A DNA stretch of 64,000 nucleotides from Ectobius pallidus (taxonomy: Eukaryota; Arthropoda; Insecta; Blattodea; Ectobiidae): assembly GCA_964059195.1 (NCBI GenBank), contig CAXKWD010000006.1:16764129-16828128 (forward strand), written 5' to 3'. Positions 33,499-44,467 of this stretch are shown here, one piece after another. The position numbers and the translations under genes are program-made. The notes beneath the pieces were generated by a model. The model was not told the DNA's origin. It saw only the letters and a list, made by a program, of their open reading frames with translations, and ran no database searches. Position 1 is the first letter of the stretch, and the number at the start of each line of letters is the position of its first letter.

Positions 33499-35025
33499 AT
33501 ATACCTGACCTTAGAAAACTATGCCAACCACGACTTGTACAAAGTAGAGAGTTGGGCTAAGAATCACAAAATCACATTCAATGAGCAGAAATCGAGACTG
33601 TTGGTAATAACAAGAAAAAGACCAAGGACAGCAATTGATCTTAAAATTTTTCTGAATAACAAGAATATTCCACAATCGGAAAGTATAAAATATCTTGGCA
33701 TAATAATTGATAGGAAGTTTAATTTCCAAGAACATATCAATGAAGTAACCCAAAAATGTACTCATCTCATACATTCATTGGCAAAATCGGCAAAAATAAA
33801 TTGGGGATTAAGCCACGATGTAATGAGAGTTATTTACAAAGGTGCTATCTTACCAATTCTATCATATGGAGTACCAGTCTGGAGTGAGGCCATTAATAAA
33901 AAACATAATGCTGCAAAACTTAAGCGAGTACAGAGATTAATCAATATCAAAATAGCAAAGGCATTCCGTACAACTTCATATGAAGCATTGTGTACGCTAA
34001 CAAACACTACCCCAATAATTCTAGAATTGCAAAAGTTGGCAACACTATATGAAATCAAAAAAGGAAACCAGAAGGACACAATTGAAAGGCCAAGACACTA
34101 TTCGATATGGCCACATCCAGCTGATATATACACCATAAAAACAAAGGAAGATACCATAGAATACAGAGTGGACATTTATACTGACGGCAGCAAAGGAGAC
34201 ACAGGAGTAGGCGCAGGTATAGCAATATTTGTCGATAAAAAACCAGCCATCCAGCTACAATACAGGCTAAAAGACCACTGCTCAAACAATCAGGCTGAAC
34301 AGCTTGCGATCTTAAAGGCCCTAGAATATTTAGAAAAAGATCAGCACAGTCCTTACGACCAAAAAATAGCAGCTATTCATACAGATAGTAGAATAACTTT
34401 AGATTCGTTAAAAAATCCAACCAATCAACTTCACTTAATAGCATCAATCAGAGAAAAAACTAGAGAATTGGAAGCAAAACATTGGACAATCCACTTTACC
34501 TGGATCAAGGCACACAACGGGAATATCGGTAACGAAACAGCTGACCGTCTAGCAAAAGAGGCTGCAGGGAACGACGACATACCAGTGAGTTACGATCGTA
34601 AACCACTAAGTTCAGTGCTAAACGAACTACAGACAATAATTGTTAATAAATGGGAAGAAGAATGGAACAGTACAAAAAACGGTACAGTGACAAAGACGTT
34701 TCTCCCCAGTATAAAAGACAGGTTAAAAATAAACGTACCGCTAAGTGGAAAAATAACTAGCTTCTTAACAGGCCATGGGAAAATGAACTCATACTATTTC
34801 CGATTTAATATAACAACCAGTCCTATGTGTACGTGTGGAAACGAAGAACAAACAGTGGATCACCTACTATTTAAATGTATCAAACTTGAAAGGGAAAGAC
34901 AAATTTTTAAGAACAATATGATAAGTAAACATGGAAAATGGACATTTGACAAAATCAAATTAATGCGCTATTATACACAAGAACTAATCTCATTCATTAA
35001 TTCGATAGATTTAGATAAGATGTAA
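33496..35025 (+). CDS. LINE ORF2 C-terminal part: reverse-transcriptase thumb, RNase H, zinc knuckle
   Basis: A 509-codon frame. Its first six codons come from flanking DNA, so the ATG at 33496 is accidental. Residues ~10-150 match LINE reverse-transcriptase post-catalytic region (SIKYLGIIIDRKFNFQEHIN, then ILPILSYGVPVWSEAI). Residues ~225-360 are an RNase H domain with all four acidic residues: D230 in YTDGS, E268 in NQAE, D297 in HTDS, D350 in NETADRLAKEA. Near residues 445-462 is a C-x-C...H-x4-C knuckle (CTCG...DHLLFKC). RNase H downstream of the reverse transcriptase suggests an I/Loa-like clade; this is inference. The polymerase YxDD motif is absent, so the product cannot copy RNA, though the RNase H could fold. 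Confidence 0.85.
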   Translation: MIYLTLENYANHDLYKVESWAKNHKITFNEQKSRLLVITRKRPRTAIDLKIFLNNKNIPQSESIKYLGIIIDRKFNFQEHINEVTQKCTHLIHSLAKSAKINWGLSHDVMRVIYKGAILPILSYGVPVWSEAINKKHNAAKLKRVQRLINIKIAKAFRTTSYEALCTLTNTTPIILELQKLATLYEIKKGNQKDTIERPRHYSIWPHPADIYTIKTKEDTIEYRVDIYTDGSKGDTGVGAGIAIFVDKKPAIQLQYRLKDHCSNNQAEQLAILKALEYLEKDQHSPYDQKIAAIHTDSRITLDSLKNPTNQLHLIASIREKTRELEAKHWTIHFTWIKAHNGNIGNETADRLAKEAAGNDDIPVSYDRKPLSSVLNELQTIIVNKWEEEWNSTKNGTVTKTFLPSIKDRLKINVPLSGKITSFLTGHGKMNSYYFRFNITTSPMCTCGNEEQTVDHLLFKCIKLERERQIFKNNMISKHGKWTFDKIKLMRYYTQELISFINSIDLDKM

Positions 35026-35318
35026 AAGAATGAAGTAGTAATACAAGTAGTTAACTAATATATCAGAAATACAGGAGATTAACTAATATTATATAAATAG
35101 AGTATACCTACATGTTAAATAATATTGTAAAGAATAGTATGAAAATTGAGTTTTAATAAGGTAATGAATAAGTTCTACAGTAACCAGCCATAGAATAAGG
35201 AAGATAAAAGACAGTATATTGTATGCATTAAAATGTAATATTAGTAATTAGTGCATGTAGTATTACTCTCATTGTAATGGGACATGCAGTTAAATAAACA
35301 AATTAAAAAAAAAAAAAT
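33514..35318 (+). mobile_element. Young 5'-truncated LINE insertion with 15-bp target duplication
   Basis: ATATACCTGACCTTA occurs immediately before (33499-33513) and immediately after (35319-35333) the insert. The insert ends in a poly-A run (35305-35317), the signature of target-primed reverse transcription. It carries one uninterrupted frame. The 5' part of ORF2 (endonuclease and most of the reverse transcriptase) was lost on insertion. Confidence 0.92.
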
Positions 35319-35333
35319 ATATACCTGACCTTA

Positions 35334-35416
35334 TCGTCCACATTTCCAGTTTTTTTCAACACTGTCCAAACACTTTTGACTGCTTTACTGCAAGCAGAAC
35401 ATTCCCTACCGAACCA

Positions 35417-35448
<32 letters not shown>

Positions 35449-38157
35449 GCATAAACTTATTTGTGTTTTCTCCATGTGTAGTGTAACAGTTCAATAGCTC
35501 CGGGAATGTTATTATTGCTTAATTGGCATTGGATTCCGATTTTTAATATCTCACTCACTCTAACTTGTAACATAAAGGAAAATTCCCCTATGAATTCATC
35601 TTTCCATTTAGAAATAACTGGTATTTCACCATTAGCCTCAGAGGGTGAAATCGGGTTGGATGGATAATCTTTAGATTGTAAAAAAATACTCAATTCACAC
35701 AACAGAAACATATGGTTAGAGCATCCTCCACTGCTTATCCCACATTTTGCTATTTTATCTACAAGACCAAAATTAAATAAAAATAATAATGTTGATATTG
35801 TATAAAAAATGTCGATTTAGAAAGAAATTATTCATGAAAAAGTGAAGATCGGTATTATATATTAAATCCCTTTTATGTTTTTTGAATCGTTAAAATTGTT
35901 TATCAGACCGTCTGTTTAAAGCTCCAGGCTGAGACTGATAAAAGGTATCTAGCCTGTTAAAGGTAGATAAAAAGGGGCTAACCAGTTACAAAAGCAATTC
36001 AGGACATCACCAGACGTCACTCTCGTTCCCATTTTTTCAGTTTAATCACTAGAGATATTATTGTACATACTACTACTTCTATCGTGTACGTAATTATCAT
36101 TTATAATTCAAGATAACCTAAGTATATCAGTACTTAGAATTTGACGGAAATGTTTTGACATACAGAAACGCAAGACAACACAACAGTTTCGTTTAATATT
36201 ACTTACGACTTTTTCTGTCCATTAATTAAACGCCTGCCTCTCCTTATCATAGCGAAGGATTTTTCAATATTAGTTCTCGTACTTACCTTTTCAATAACTT
36301 CGCTTGCCAACATTTTTGTTAAATTCGTGCTCACCAGTTAAGTTCTATATAACGGTCTTATATTAAAGGGATAACTATAACCTGTACCATTACCATGAGT
36401 ATACTTATATAGTTTCCAATGGCTATGTCTTGATGAGGTGTATTGATACAATGCATGTTGTGTAAATCAGTGAAGTGTTTATTCTATATAAAATTCTATA
36501 ACAAAAACTATATATAACATAATATGTCATGAAGGACTTGGTTGTGAAATACATTCATTTTTATTTGTCGACTTCAACAATAGCAGGTTATGATTCTTGG
36601 TTTTGACAAATTTTGGGTGTTTAAATATTAGCAGTTATGAAGGCAATATCTCTCTCCATCTTATTTCTGGGTGAACTTCGTAAGTTATTTTCAGCTCAGA
36701 AGACTCAAAGATAAATCACATGGGAAATTCCATTCAGCAAATGAGGTTATTTATAGACTAAGGAGACAAAACAGAAGGTACAACTACAGCAATTGTTACT
36801 AATAGCACCGCCATTGAAACACTCCACTTCCAATGATTAGTTACGAAATTGAGGCGGCGTTGTGGTTATAGCTATTGACCACACCACCCCTTTTGGTTAT
36901 TATATTCTATCCGTTGGTGGATTGAAATTTCGCATTCACAAACCCGAACTCTATCAGCTTGTCTGCCAGTGAGTTACGACGCTGTAAAACTGCTGGAGTC
37001 AAGATTTAGCTTCCTAATATTTGAATGTACCGGCAAAGCCCTAACAGTCAATATATATAAATATATATGTGTGAAGAATATAATATAATGACTGGAGTGT
37101 ACTTTATGTTTCTCTTCACATTAACAATAATTTTTGTTCATTAGTACATTCAGTCCTGTCATACCTCATTCTTACCACTTTTCCTTTAAATGAAACCATA
37201 TTTGCAGGTTTTGTCAACATTTATGAATTTTTAAATTTATTTCGTGTATCTATAAGGATATATGTGACAGTTTAAAAGTGAATTTAATTACTTAGTTCAA
37301 TGTTCAGTTTTACTGATCACCTGTCTTCAGACGGGGTTTCTAGTTGTACTTAGTAAAATTAGAATCTATTTGAATCAACCTTTAGAAGTATTATATAAAA
37401 AGGATTAGATTACAAAGACCTGAATGTAATGAATTTAGTTGAGGAGAAGGGACAAGCTAAAGCTAAACAAACTTTGGGGTTCCACAGTCAGAATATAATA
37501 GATTGCTTGTAGGCCCACATCAGATGAAATTGATGTACAACAACATGGAAACCCCTAACCTTTCATATAATACTTCACACAAACAAACATAACATTTTTT
37601 CAATTATTTTCAATTTCCTACTTTTAAATTACAAGTACCACCTATGCTCAGTAATTAAAACCTTAGAAATTTGACCTATTTTAAAAAAAAACATAAATTA
37701 TTTTCACACTTTTAACATATATAAGCTACTAGTCTAGAGATATAAAAACCTGATACATACATTAAATTAGTCATTAGTATTACTAAAAATTCTTAAAACG
37801 GTAAAAAATGTATTTAAAGTTCATAAAATTGAAGTCTCATATTAAAATGCAGATACTGTCCTCTTCCTAATACGTGTTTCGATGCTAATGATGTACACAA
37901 TGTATGACTGTCAATATGTTTCATGGTTTCCAAAATTTTTGTTCAAAAGTTCATAAAATACCTAAAATTATGAGTTGCACATAATGTGAGGCACAGAACA
38001 TTTCATCATTTTTAATTTTATTATGAACACGAAGTTCATATGACAACTTTAAAGGCTATTTTTTGCGAGTGGAATGCTGAGAAAGTTTTAGTTCTGAGAA
38101 TATGCAAGAAGAAGTTTCAACATTCGCACATTACTTTTATAATGCAGCTAACTTAAG
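35334..38157. other. No recognisable gene; (TTA)n run
   Basis: A perfect (TTA)n lies at about 35419-35448. The remainder, about 2.7 kb of AT-rich DNA, shows no protein motif on either strand. Confidence 0.4.
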
Positions 38158-38160
38158 AAT

Positions 38161-38530
38161 CCGGTGTCGACCTGGTTTGTATTTTGATTTTACTTTAAAG
38201 TCACGTTTTGAAGGACTTTTAATTTTTAAAATTTAGGTCCTTACTCTTCAGAGTTCGAAATGAGAAAGAACGACTTACCCCTCACTATCACATTATTTCC
38301 TCAGGAAGTGTTAAATATCGATTTATATCGCGCACAGAAGACAGAATTTTTCAATTATTCTTTTACAGACTATGGATAGTAAGAGTTGAAATAAGAAGAA
38401 ACAGAAATTCCCCTAAATTAAAATATTACTGTCTTTACGGGATATTTTATTTCCCACTCTCATGTCCCCACATAACCGTTTCGGAACTGAAATAAAAAAG
38501 AAATTCAATATCGCTTTCATACTTTATTGA
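38161..38530 (-). mobile_element. Degenerate Helitron-family-2 copy
   Basis: It aligns in order with the element at 41701-42627: a GTCGACCTGGTTTGTATTTTG start, AGAAAGAACGACTTA, ATTATTTCCTCAGGAAG, AATAAGAAGAAACAGAAATTC, TTTCCCACTCTCATGT and CTTTCATACTTT. The terminal hairpin and CTAG end have decayed. Confidence 0.65.
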
Positions 38531-38629
38531 TACATAATAATTTACTGCACACATAAGGCTAAATATTTCCAATTTTTCGCTTTCTGCATGCTTAAACTCA
38601 GCACGCAGATTTACAAAGATTATTCAACT

Positions 38630-39256
38630 CATACGCCGCGTGTGTGATATTGACCAATAACGTTTAGCAATTCCTCGGATATAGACCAATCACGGCCGTT
38701 TATCTTACAATATTCTTGTAGAAATCGAGAGGATGGCATTTTATCGGGTAAAATGGTCTGGTCGTTACTGAAGACGCAAGTATCAGTGTGCAGTGATTAA
38801 TAGTCAGATGGTGCCACTAAGCGGCACGAAAACAGATTATTTTATACAACATAATTTGTTTGGAAATTGAAATAACAGAAATGTACATTGATTAAGAACA
38901 CAATATCGATTCGGTGCAAGCCAGTTCCTGTGCTTTTATTCTGTTCTGCTGTTAGCTTAATTGAATGAAGTTAACTATGTCTTATATGCACTTGGTGGTA
39001 GCACTGATTACACCAAAACAGCTCGAATCGATTCATGGATGGTTGATTCATAGTATGCCGTGATCTCGCAGCTGTTAGTTTTGTTTTTGTAGAACAAAGA
39101 ACGAAAGTTATTATTATTTGTATAATCTGTTGGATATTTATTCATGGAATAGTCTTAATAAATCCAACTCGAGTTGACGAGTTGCATCAGATAAATTCGC
39201 TCCTGCTGCGCAGTCGCGAATCTATCGATAAACTCGTCAACTCTCGTGGGATTACC
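38630..39256. repeat. Repeat shared with 54585-55480
   Basis: Colinear blocks shared with the 54.6-55.5 kb region are: GATATTGACCAATAACGTTTAGCAATTCCTC with GGATATAGACCAATCACG; TTATTTTATACAACA; TTCGGTGCAAG; CCGTGATCTC-CAGCTG; and CTCGTGGGATT-CCT. It ends in a hairpin whose arms (39169-39206 and 39217-39248) pair GAGTTGACGAGTT with AACTCGTCAACTC. The family is unknown. Confidence 0.6.
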
Positions 39257-39524
39257 TATGATAATATTTAAAAATATAAGTTATGGGGGATGAAAACGGG
39301 GCATGGGTCGTTTGGCCAAATTTTAAGTAGCCCATGTCTGCCTGGTGGTCTTCAGGGATGGCGCGTGAAATTTAATACAATTCGGTTAACGGATCAAAGA
39401 TTTGTACAGATATACAATAAGGGGTTGAAAATCAAATAGGTATAAGAGGCGGTTTGTTCGAATAGTTATTAAGTGACAGTATGGTACTTTTTGAGATTGT
39501 GTGGGGGACGGGAAAATGTATATC

Positions 39525-39546
39525 CGTCCGTCCGTCCGTCCGTCCG
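39525..39546. repeat. (CCGT)n microsatellite
   Basis: Five to six tandem CCGT units, beside a short block resembling the conserved start of a repeat family (CGATAACTCAAACACTTTACC). Confidence 0.9.
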
Positions 39547-39928
39547 TGTGTCTGAACGCGCGATAACTCAAACACTTTACCGGATTTCAATGAAACTTAG
39601 TATATGCGTTTATAATGTCCATGGGAGGAAATTGGACCAAATCGGTTGACCGGTATCGGAGTAATGCCTAATTCAGTGCCTATTTTATATTATAATATTA
39701 GGAAGAATTTAACAAATGCAAATCGGTTAACCTGACAACATATTGTTTTACACCGATCATATAAGGTTTTGGAATTTGCAATTCCTATAGCCATGACATA
39801 TTCCTTTGCATTTGATTATCAAACTAGTCAGATGTTTATATTGTTGATCAAGTTGAATACTGTTTATATACAGAAGGTTAAGTATGTTCTTCCAGAAGTT
39901 ATTAATGAACTTCATCTTGTAAATGAGA

Positions 39929-40063
39929 GGAAGTTGAATAAGGGTATTGGTATTAGCCTTATGCCCTCATTACTAAAGCTACATAAACTCCTATTGTTTT
40001 TCACTTCTTTATGTTGCTTTATTAATGAGGGCATAAGGCTAATACCAATACTCTTATTCTTCC
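39929..40063. repeat. Long near-perfect hairpin
   Basis: The left arm (39929-39987) and right arm (40008-40063) are reverse complements over about 57 bp with only a few mismatches, centred on GGTATTAGCCTTATGCCCTC. The loop is ~20 bp. It interrupts a zone of diverged ~130-bp repeats. A small foldback element is the likely origin; no function is visible. Confidence 0.85.
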
Positions 40064-40136
40064 ACAAGCCATGCTTAATGAATCGATCTGCAGCTTAACT
40101 CTGAGATAGATTACAAAAATAGGCCTAACTATTTTG

Positions 40137-40218
40137 TTCATATCATAATTGCAATTAACTTATCACTGATTAAATAAAAGCATTCTGGCACTTTGTTATA
40201 CCAGTTTACCTGATTTTT
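40137..40218. repeat. Short dispersed repeat (inverted copy of 32463-32540)
   Basis: It contains AAAAGCATTCTGGCACTTTG then TTATACCAGTTTACCTGATT, the reverse complement of the earlier block. Confidence 0.8.
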
Positions 40219-40239
40219 TTAATTAAATTTTGTAGCCAT

Positions 40240-40965
40240 TTTATAGGATCTGTATGTACCTTGTTAAAAACCGATCAAAGAATGCCGACTTGTATAGAAA
40301 TAGAAAACAGCCAAGGGGCGGTTTATTCGTATATTACCATAACCTTTAATTTTTCATGTTTCTACAGGGTCTATGTGTAAGGTCTGTCTGTTAATTGCTC
40401 AAAGAATCTTAAGGGGTGATTTCTTCCAATAATAGTAATGCTTAAAATTGTTTCCGGGTTCTATTGACTCTATGTGAAAAGTCTGGTGAAATTAATCACA
40501 GAATGTAGATATAAATAAAGGTCACGTAATAGGGATGAAACATGTAAGAGGTGATTTCTTACCAAATTAATTTCGTTTCGAAAGTAATCCTAGTTGTATA
40601 GGGATTGTGTGTAAAATCTGGTAAAACTGGGCAAATAATGCAAGGTTTAAATAATGGTAATATAATATAGGTTGAAACATTTATGGAGAGGTTTCAACCA
40701 AAATTAGCTTGCCTAAAATTTTATTCTAGTTACTTTAGGGTTTTATGTAAATTCCGGTGCAGTTGATCAGAAATGTAGATTTAAATGAAGATCACATAAT
40801 ACGGGTTGAAAATCAAGTCGTGATTTGTCCCAAAATTAATATTGCCAAAAATGTTCTCTTGGTTCCGTAGGATCTATGAGTTAAGTCGGGTAAAATTTGG
40901 TCAAAAAAGTAGATTCAAATATAGGTCAAATAGTAGACATTTAAAAAAATTAGGAGTGGTTTCTT
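40240..40965. repeat. Diverged tandem repeat, unit ~130 bp
   Basis: Successive units share, in order: GTAGAT-TAAAT-AAGGTCAC-TAAT; GGGTTGAAA; GAGGTGATTTCTTCC-AAATTA; TGTTC-GGTTC-TAGGATCTATG-GTAA; and TCTGGTAAAATTGGTCA. About five units can be traced, and a related one lies near 39370-39480. Confidence 0.6.
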
Positions 40966-41179
40966 CAATATTGTTGTTTATAATTTACGAGGTTGGAAAT
41001 TTTCGCAGAATCACAACAGCGCACTGCCAGATAGCTTGTTCGAGTGACAATAAAAACAATTGCAAGACACATATAAGATTTATATGAACCATTTGTAACT
41101 TTGTATTTAAATTGTACAATATTGCCAACTTAAAAAAAAAGAGTGCGTGGAAGGCCACGCGACAAAAGTAAAACTTTAT

Positions 41180-41700
41180 TTTATTTTTTCAATTTTTTTA
41201 TTCTTGGATTTTTTCAATTTTGCATTATTGGACTTTTTAAAAGGCCTATTGGGTTTTTGGACTTTTTAAATTTTGGATTTTGGACTTTTCATTTTGGTTC
41301 TTTCAATTTTTAATTTTGGATTTTTTAAATTTTCGATCTTTGAGTTGTTTATTTTTTTTATTTTTGGATTTTTATTTTTTATTTTATTTTTTATTAAATT
41401 TTGGATTTTTGGATGTTATAATTTTAAATTTTGTTTTTTTTTTAATTTTGGAAATTTGTATTTTTTAATTATGGATTTTTAATTTTTTTAATTTTGGATT
41501 TTTGGATTTTTAAATTTTGGATCTTTGAATTTTTTAATTTTGGATTTTTTCAATTTTGATTCTTTGAATTTTTTATTTTTTTGATTTTTTAATTTTGTAT
41601 TTTAGTTTTTTAATTTTGGATTTTTAGATTTTTTCAATTTTGGTATTTTTGATTTTTAGTTTTTAATTTTTAATTTTGGAATTCTGGAATTTATTATTTA
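41180..41700. repeat. T-rich low-complexity tract (TTTTGGATTTTTTAA units)
   Basis: Irregular tandem variants of AATTTTGGATTTTTT. The tract resumes at 42628-42681 beyond the Helitron, so the Helitron split it. The Phe/Leu-rich frames here (41273-41482) are the repeat translated. Confidence 0.9.
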
Positions 41701-42627
41701 CTAGCTTAAATGGCCCGGCGTCGCCCGGGTTTTGTATTTTGTAATATGAAATTAACGTATGGAGGACTTTCGATGTTGAAACTCTAGGCCCTTATATAAT
41801 ATGTATGTAGAATTCGAAATGAGGAAGAACGACATATGGCCCTCAGACTATTCCCTCAGAAAACGCTAGATATAGCTTTTTATGGCTCATGGAGGATGTC
41901 GAATGTTGCATTCCATTGCTTCTACACACTAGGCCTGGGAGGAGTGCAAATAAGAAGAAAAAGAAATTCCAGTTACATAAGATTGTATTGTCTTGACAGA
42001 AAATTGTATTTCTCACTCTCATATTACCATACAACCCTTTCTGGGCTGAAGTAAAAAAAAAAATCAATATCACTTTCATACTTTCCTTCCCAAAAACCTG
42101 GGACATAATATATTATGTGCGTATCAGTGGATAGGATTTGTTACCGACTTCCGATAATAGCAAACTCACTGGCACACACTTAAGTTGTCCCTGCAATACG
42201 ATCGCTTATTCTACATCAAAATGTGAAGTGAGAAAATGATATTTTCCATGTCGAGGGCAGAGAAAGTTATGTGACTGCTTTATTTTCGTGGATTTTATGC
42301 TCCAAGAATTATTTTCACAATTATATATTAAATACATCGATAGCATCAGCATTTGTTAAAGCCCAGTATTATAATATAGTTGCCAAAGCCCTATGTAAAC
42401 ATCGTAAATAATACTTTCATTATGTAAACAATTGACATCAGAACTCTCTAACTTTGCCTCATTTCACATTTCCGACTTTTCCCGTGGATTTTCCAAAAAT
42501 CTTGTTTCATACAAACCTTGTCCTGACAATTACGAACACAACAAAAAAAGAATCACCCAAATCGGTCGAGCCGTTCTCAAATGATGCGGCAACAACCCTT
42601 TTATAAATTCATTTTTATTAATATAGA
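41701..42627 (-). mobile_element. Helitron-like element, family 2, copy A
   Basis: On the minus strand it runs from TCTATATTAATAAAAATG (42627) to a hairpin CCCGGGCGACGCCGGG and then ...AAGCTAG (41701). It is flanked by A at 41700 and T at 42628 on the plus strand, as expected for A/T insertion. It lies inside the T-rich tract, which continues on both sides. The element is 927 bp and has no Rep/helicase. Confidence 0.82.
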
Positions 42628-42681
42628 TTAAATTTTGGATTTTTTTAATTTTGGAAATTTGTATTTTTTAATTTTGGATTT

Positions 42682-43130
42682 GCGCGGTAATGAACCTCCG
42701 GGTTCCATAAAATAGATAATATACCTTTAGATTGGTTAGGAATTGTCTATTGCCATTGAGCAATTAAGGTCTGAAAAGTTTCCTCTGATTACTCCTAATC
42801 ATTGAGTTGATTGTTTTCTGTGCAGTCCGCTCCGAAACACGTAGTTTTGAGTGTGACTGATCAGTCACCATTGCAAAAGACGGGCCGCAACCCGCATAAT
42901 AACACCTCCCCAAATTTCAAAATTGTTAAATAAAAGGACCCTTTGACCGCGTAAGATAACATTTTAGAGTAAGAAATTGGATATACAAAATTACAATAGA
43001 CTGTCTTTTCGGCAACAATAATAGAATGGAACATGCTAGCCACCCCTACTTTACTACTATGACACCACCTCCAAATCATACTAAAAATTATGGGGCAAAT
43101 GGGCTTTGCCTAGGTACCCATTGCCTACTA
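42682..43130. other. No recognisable feature
   Basis: Unique-looking sequence with an ambiguous 72-codon minus-strand frame (42861-43079). Confidence 0.35.
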
Positions 43131-43139
43131 CATAGTAGT

Positions 43140-43375
43140 GGGCATAAAAGAGGAAGGAGCCACATATCAAAAGTACGTTGCAGATATTCTCAATTCGATT
43201 CCGATTCCGATCAGTCACAAAATCGGAATCGGAATCGAATTGAGAATATCTGCAACGTACTTTTGATACGTGGCTCCTTCCTCTTTTATGCCCACATAGT
43301 AGTAGTATGTGGGCATAAAAGAGGAAGGAGCCACGTATCAAAAGTACGTTGCAGATATTCTCAATTCGATTCTGA
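43140..43375. repeat. Triple inverted/direct repeat forming a large palindrome
   Basis: A ~70-bp unit starting GGCATAAAAGAGGAAGGAGC occurs as + (43140-43209), then - (43222-43293), then + (43310-43375). The first two pair into a near-perfect ~70-bp hairpin, and the second and third do so again. Short runs of GATTCC/GGAATC and ACTGATTTCGTG repeats flank the junctions. Opposite-strand frames over this block encode the same peptide because of the palindrome; they are not genes. Confidence 0.92.
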
Positions 43376-44280
43376 TTTTGTGACTGATTTCGTGACTGAT
43401 TTCGTTTTAGTGTGACTGATTTTCCAGATTTACCCCAACCGCGAGAAAAGAAGTTTTACTTCAAAAAGCATGTAAAGCACGGTTAAAGATTATAGAAATA
43501 TCTGAGGAAAACAGTCACGTGAAACAAAAATGGAATTTGATTTTGTTGTTGTTGTTTGTTTCTTCTCAAGGAATAAGCTGTTAGAATCTGTCGAGTTGCA
43601 TTACTTTCACTCTATATATCTGTTGCATCTGTCATTGCGGGCAACACAATTATTCCTCGAGCTATAGAGGTACAGAACATTATTTATATATTGTATTTCA
43701 TATAATCATATTATTCCTATCAATAGGAACGACCCACGTGCACTAATCTCACAATAAACAACAATACAGCAATGAAATCTGCAATAGGTTATTTAAAGTG
43801 CAGTTGTCATGGATACAATCTAACTGCATTTTGATTACAGTTCTTGTTTAAGTTCATGATTACTATGAATGTGCCTCATTTGAAAGAGAGTTTGGTTAAT
43901 TAGCTCTTAATTAAGTTTTAGCGTGATTCACACGTTTCATTACATTGCCTGTGAAATGGTTATTGTCTGTAACCACACACAACACTTCGTTTAACTAAAA
44001 TTGCTAGCAACCATTGTGCACAGCGAAGAATCGACCCCAAACCTCCAAGGCATGAATAATTATAAAACACAATAAACACAATTGAGCTGAAATTAATTAA
44101 ACTATTAGCAATGAAATTTAATTACACTGTAGCTAATTATAATATCATTGTATTGGTATTTTCACGCTGGACACAAATTAATGATGAATAGAGATTATTA
44201 ATAACAACAAAATCTCATAATTTCATTTGTAAAATTCACAATTCCATTGCAATATTAACAAGAGTGGGCCTATTTACTGC
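43376..44280. other. No recognisable feature
   Basis: AT-rich, with a TTG run at 43543-43560. No motif is seen. Confidence 0.35.
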
Positions 44281-44432
44281 GTGAAAATACACATTTTTAA
44301 AAACAAAACATTTTTCAGCAAAAGGAAAGCACACCGGAAAACTAGATTTGCAGCCAAGGAAGAAGACTGTGCAATGCTGCATTTATGCAGTGTTGCTTCA
44401 CATGGAATTGAATCATGGACGCTGAGGAAAGG
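44281..44432 (+). pseudogene. LINE fragment (reverse-transcriptase thumb)
   Basis: A frame with FFSKRKAHRKTRFAAKEEDC then SVASHGIESWTLRK resembles the LINE block F-x-x-R-x-x-LT...LR-x-R-x-x-K-x-Y-x-W-S-x-x-x-Y-G-x-E-x-WT-x-R-K. It ends at a (TA)n tract carrying a SINE. Related LINE sequence resumes beyond it at 44795. Confidence 0.6.
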
Positions 44433-44435
44433 CAT

Positions 44436-44467
<32 letters not shown>

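Noticed and set aside
41273..41482. Phe/Leu-rich hydrophobic frames resembling membrane proteins
   Set aside because: They are translations of the T-rich low-complexity tract.
43026..43415. 129-codon plus-strand and 86-codon minus-strand frames encoding similar peptides
   Set aside because: The similarity follows from the palindrome at 43140-43375. There is no domain, and the codons mirror the repeat.
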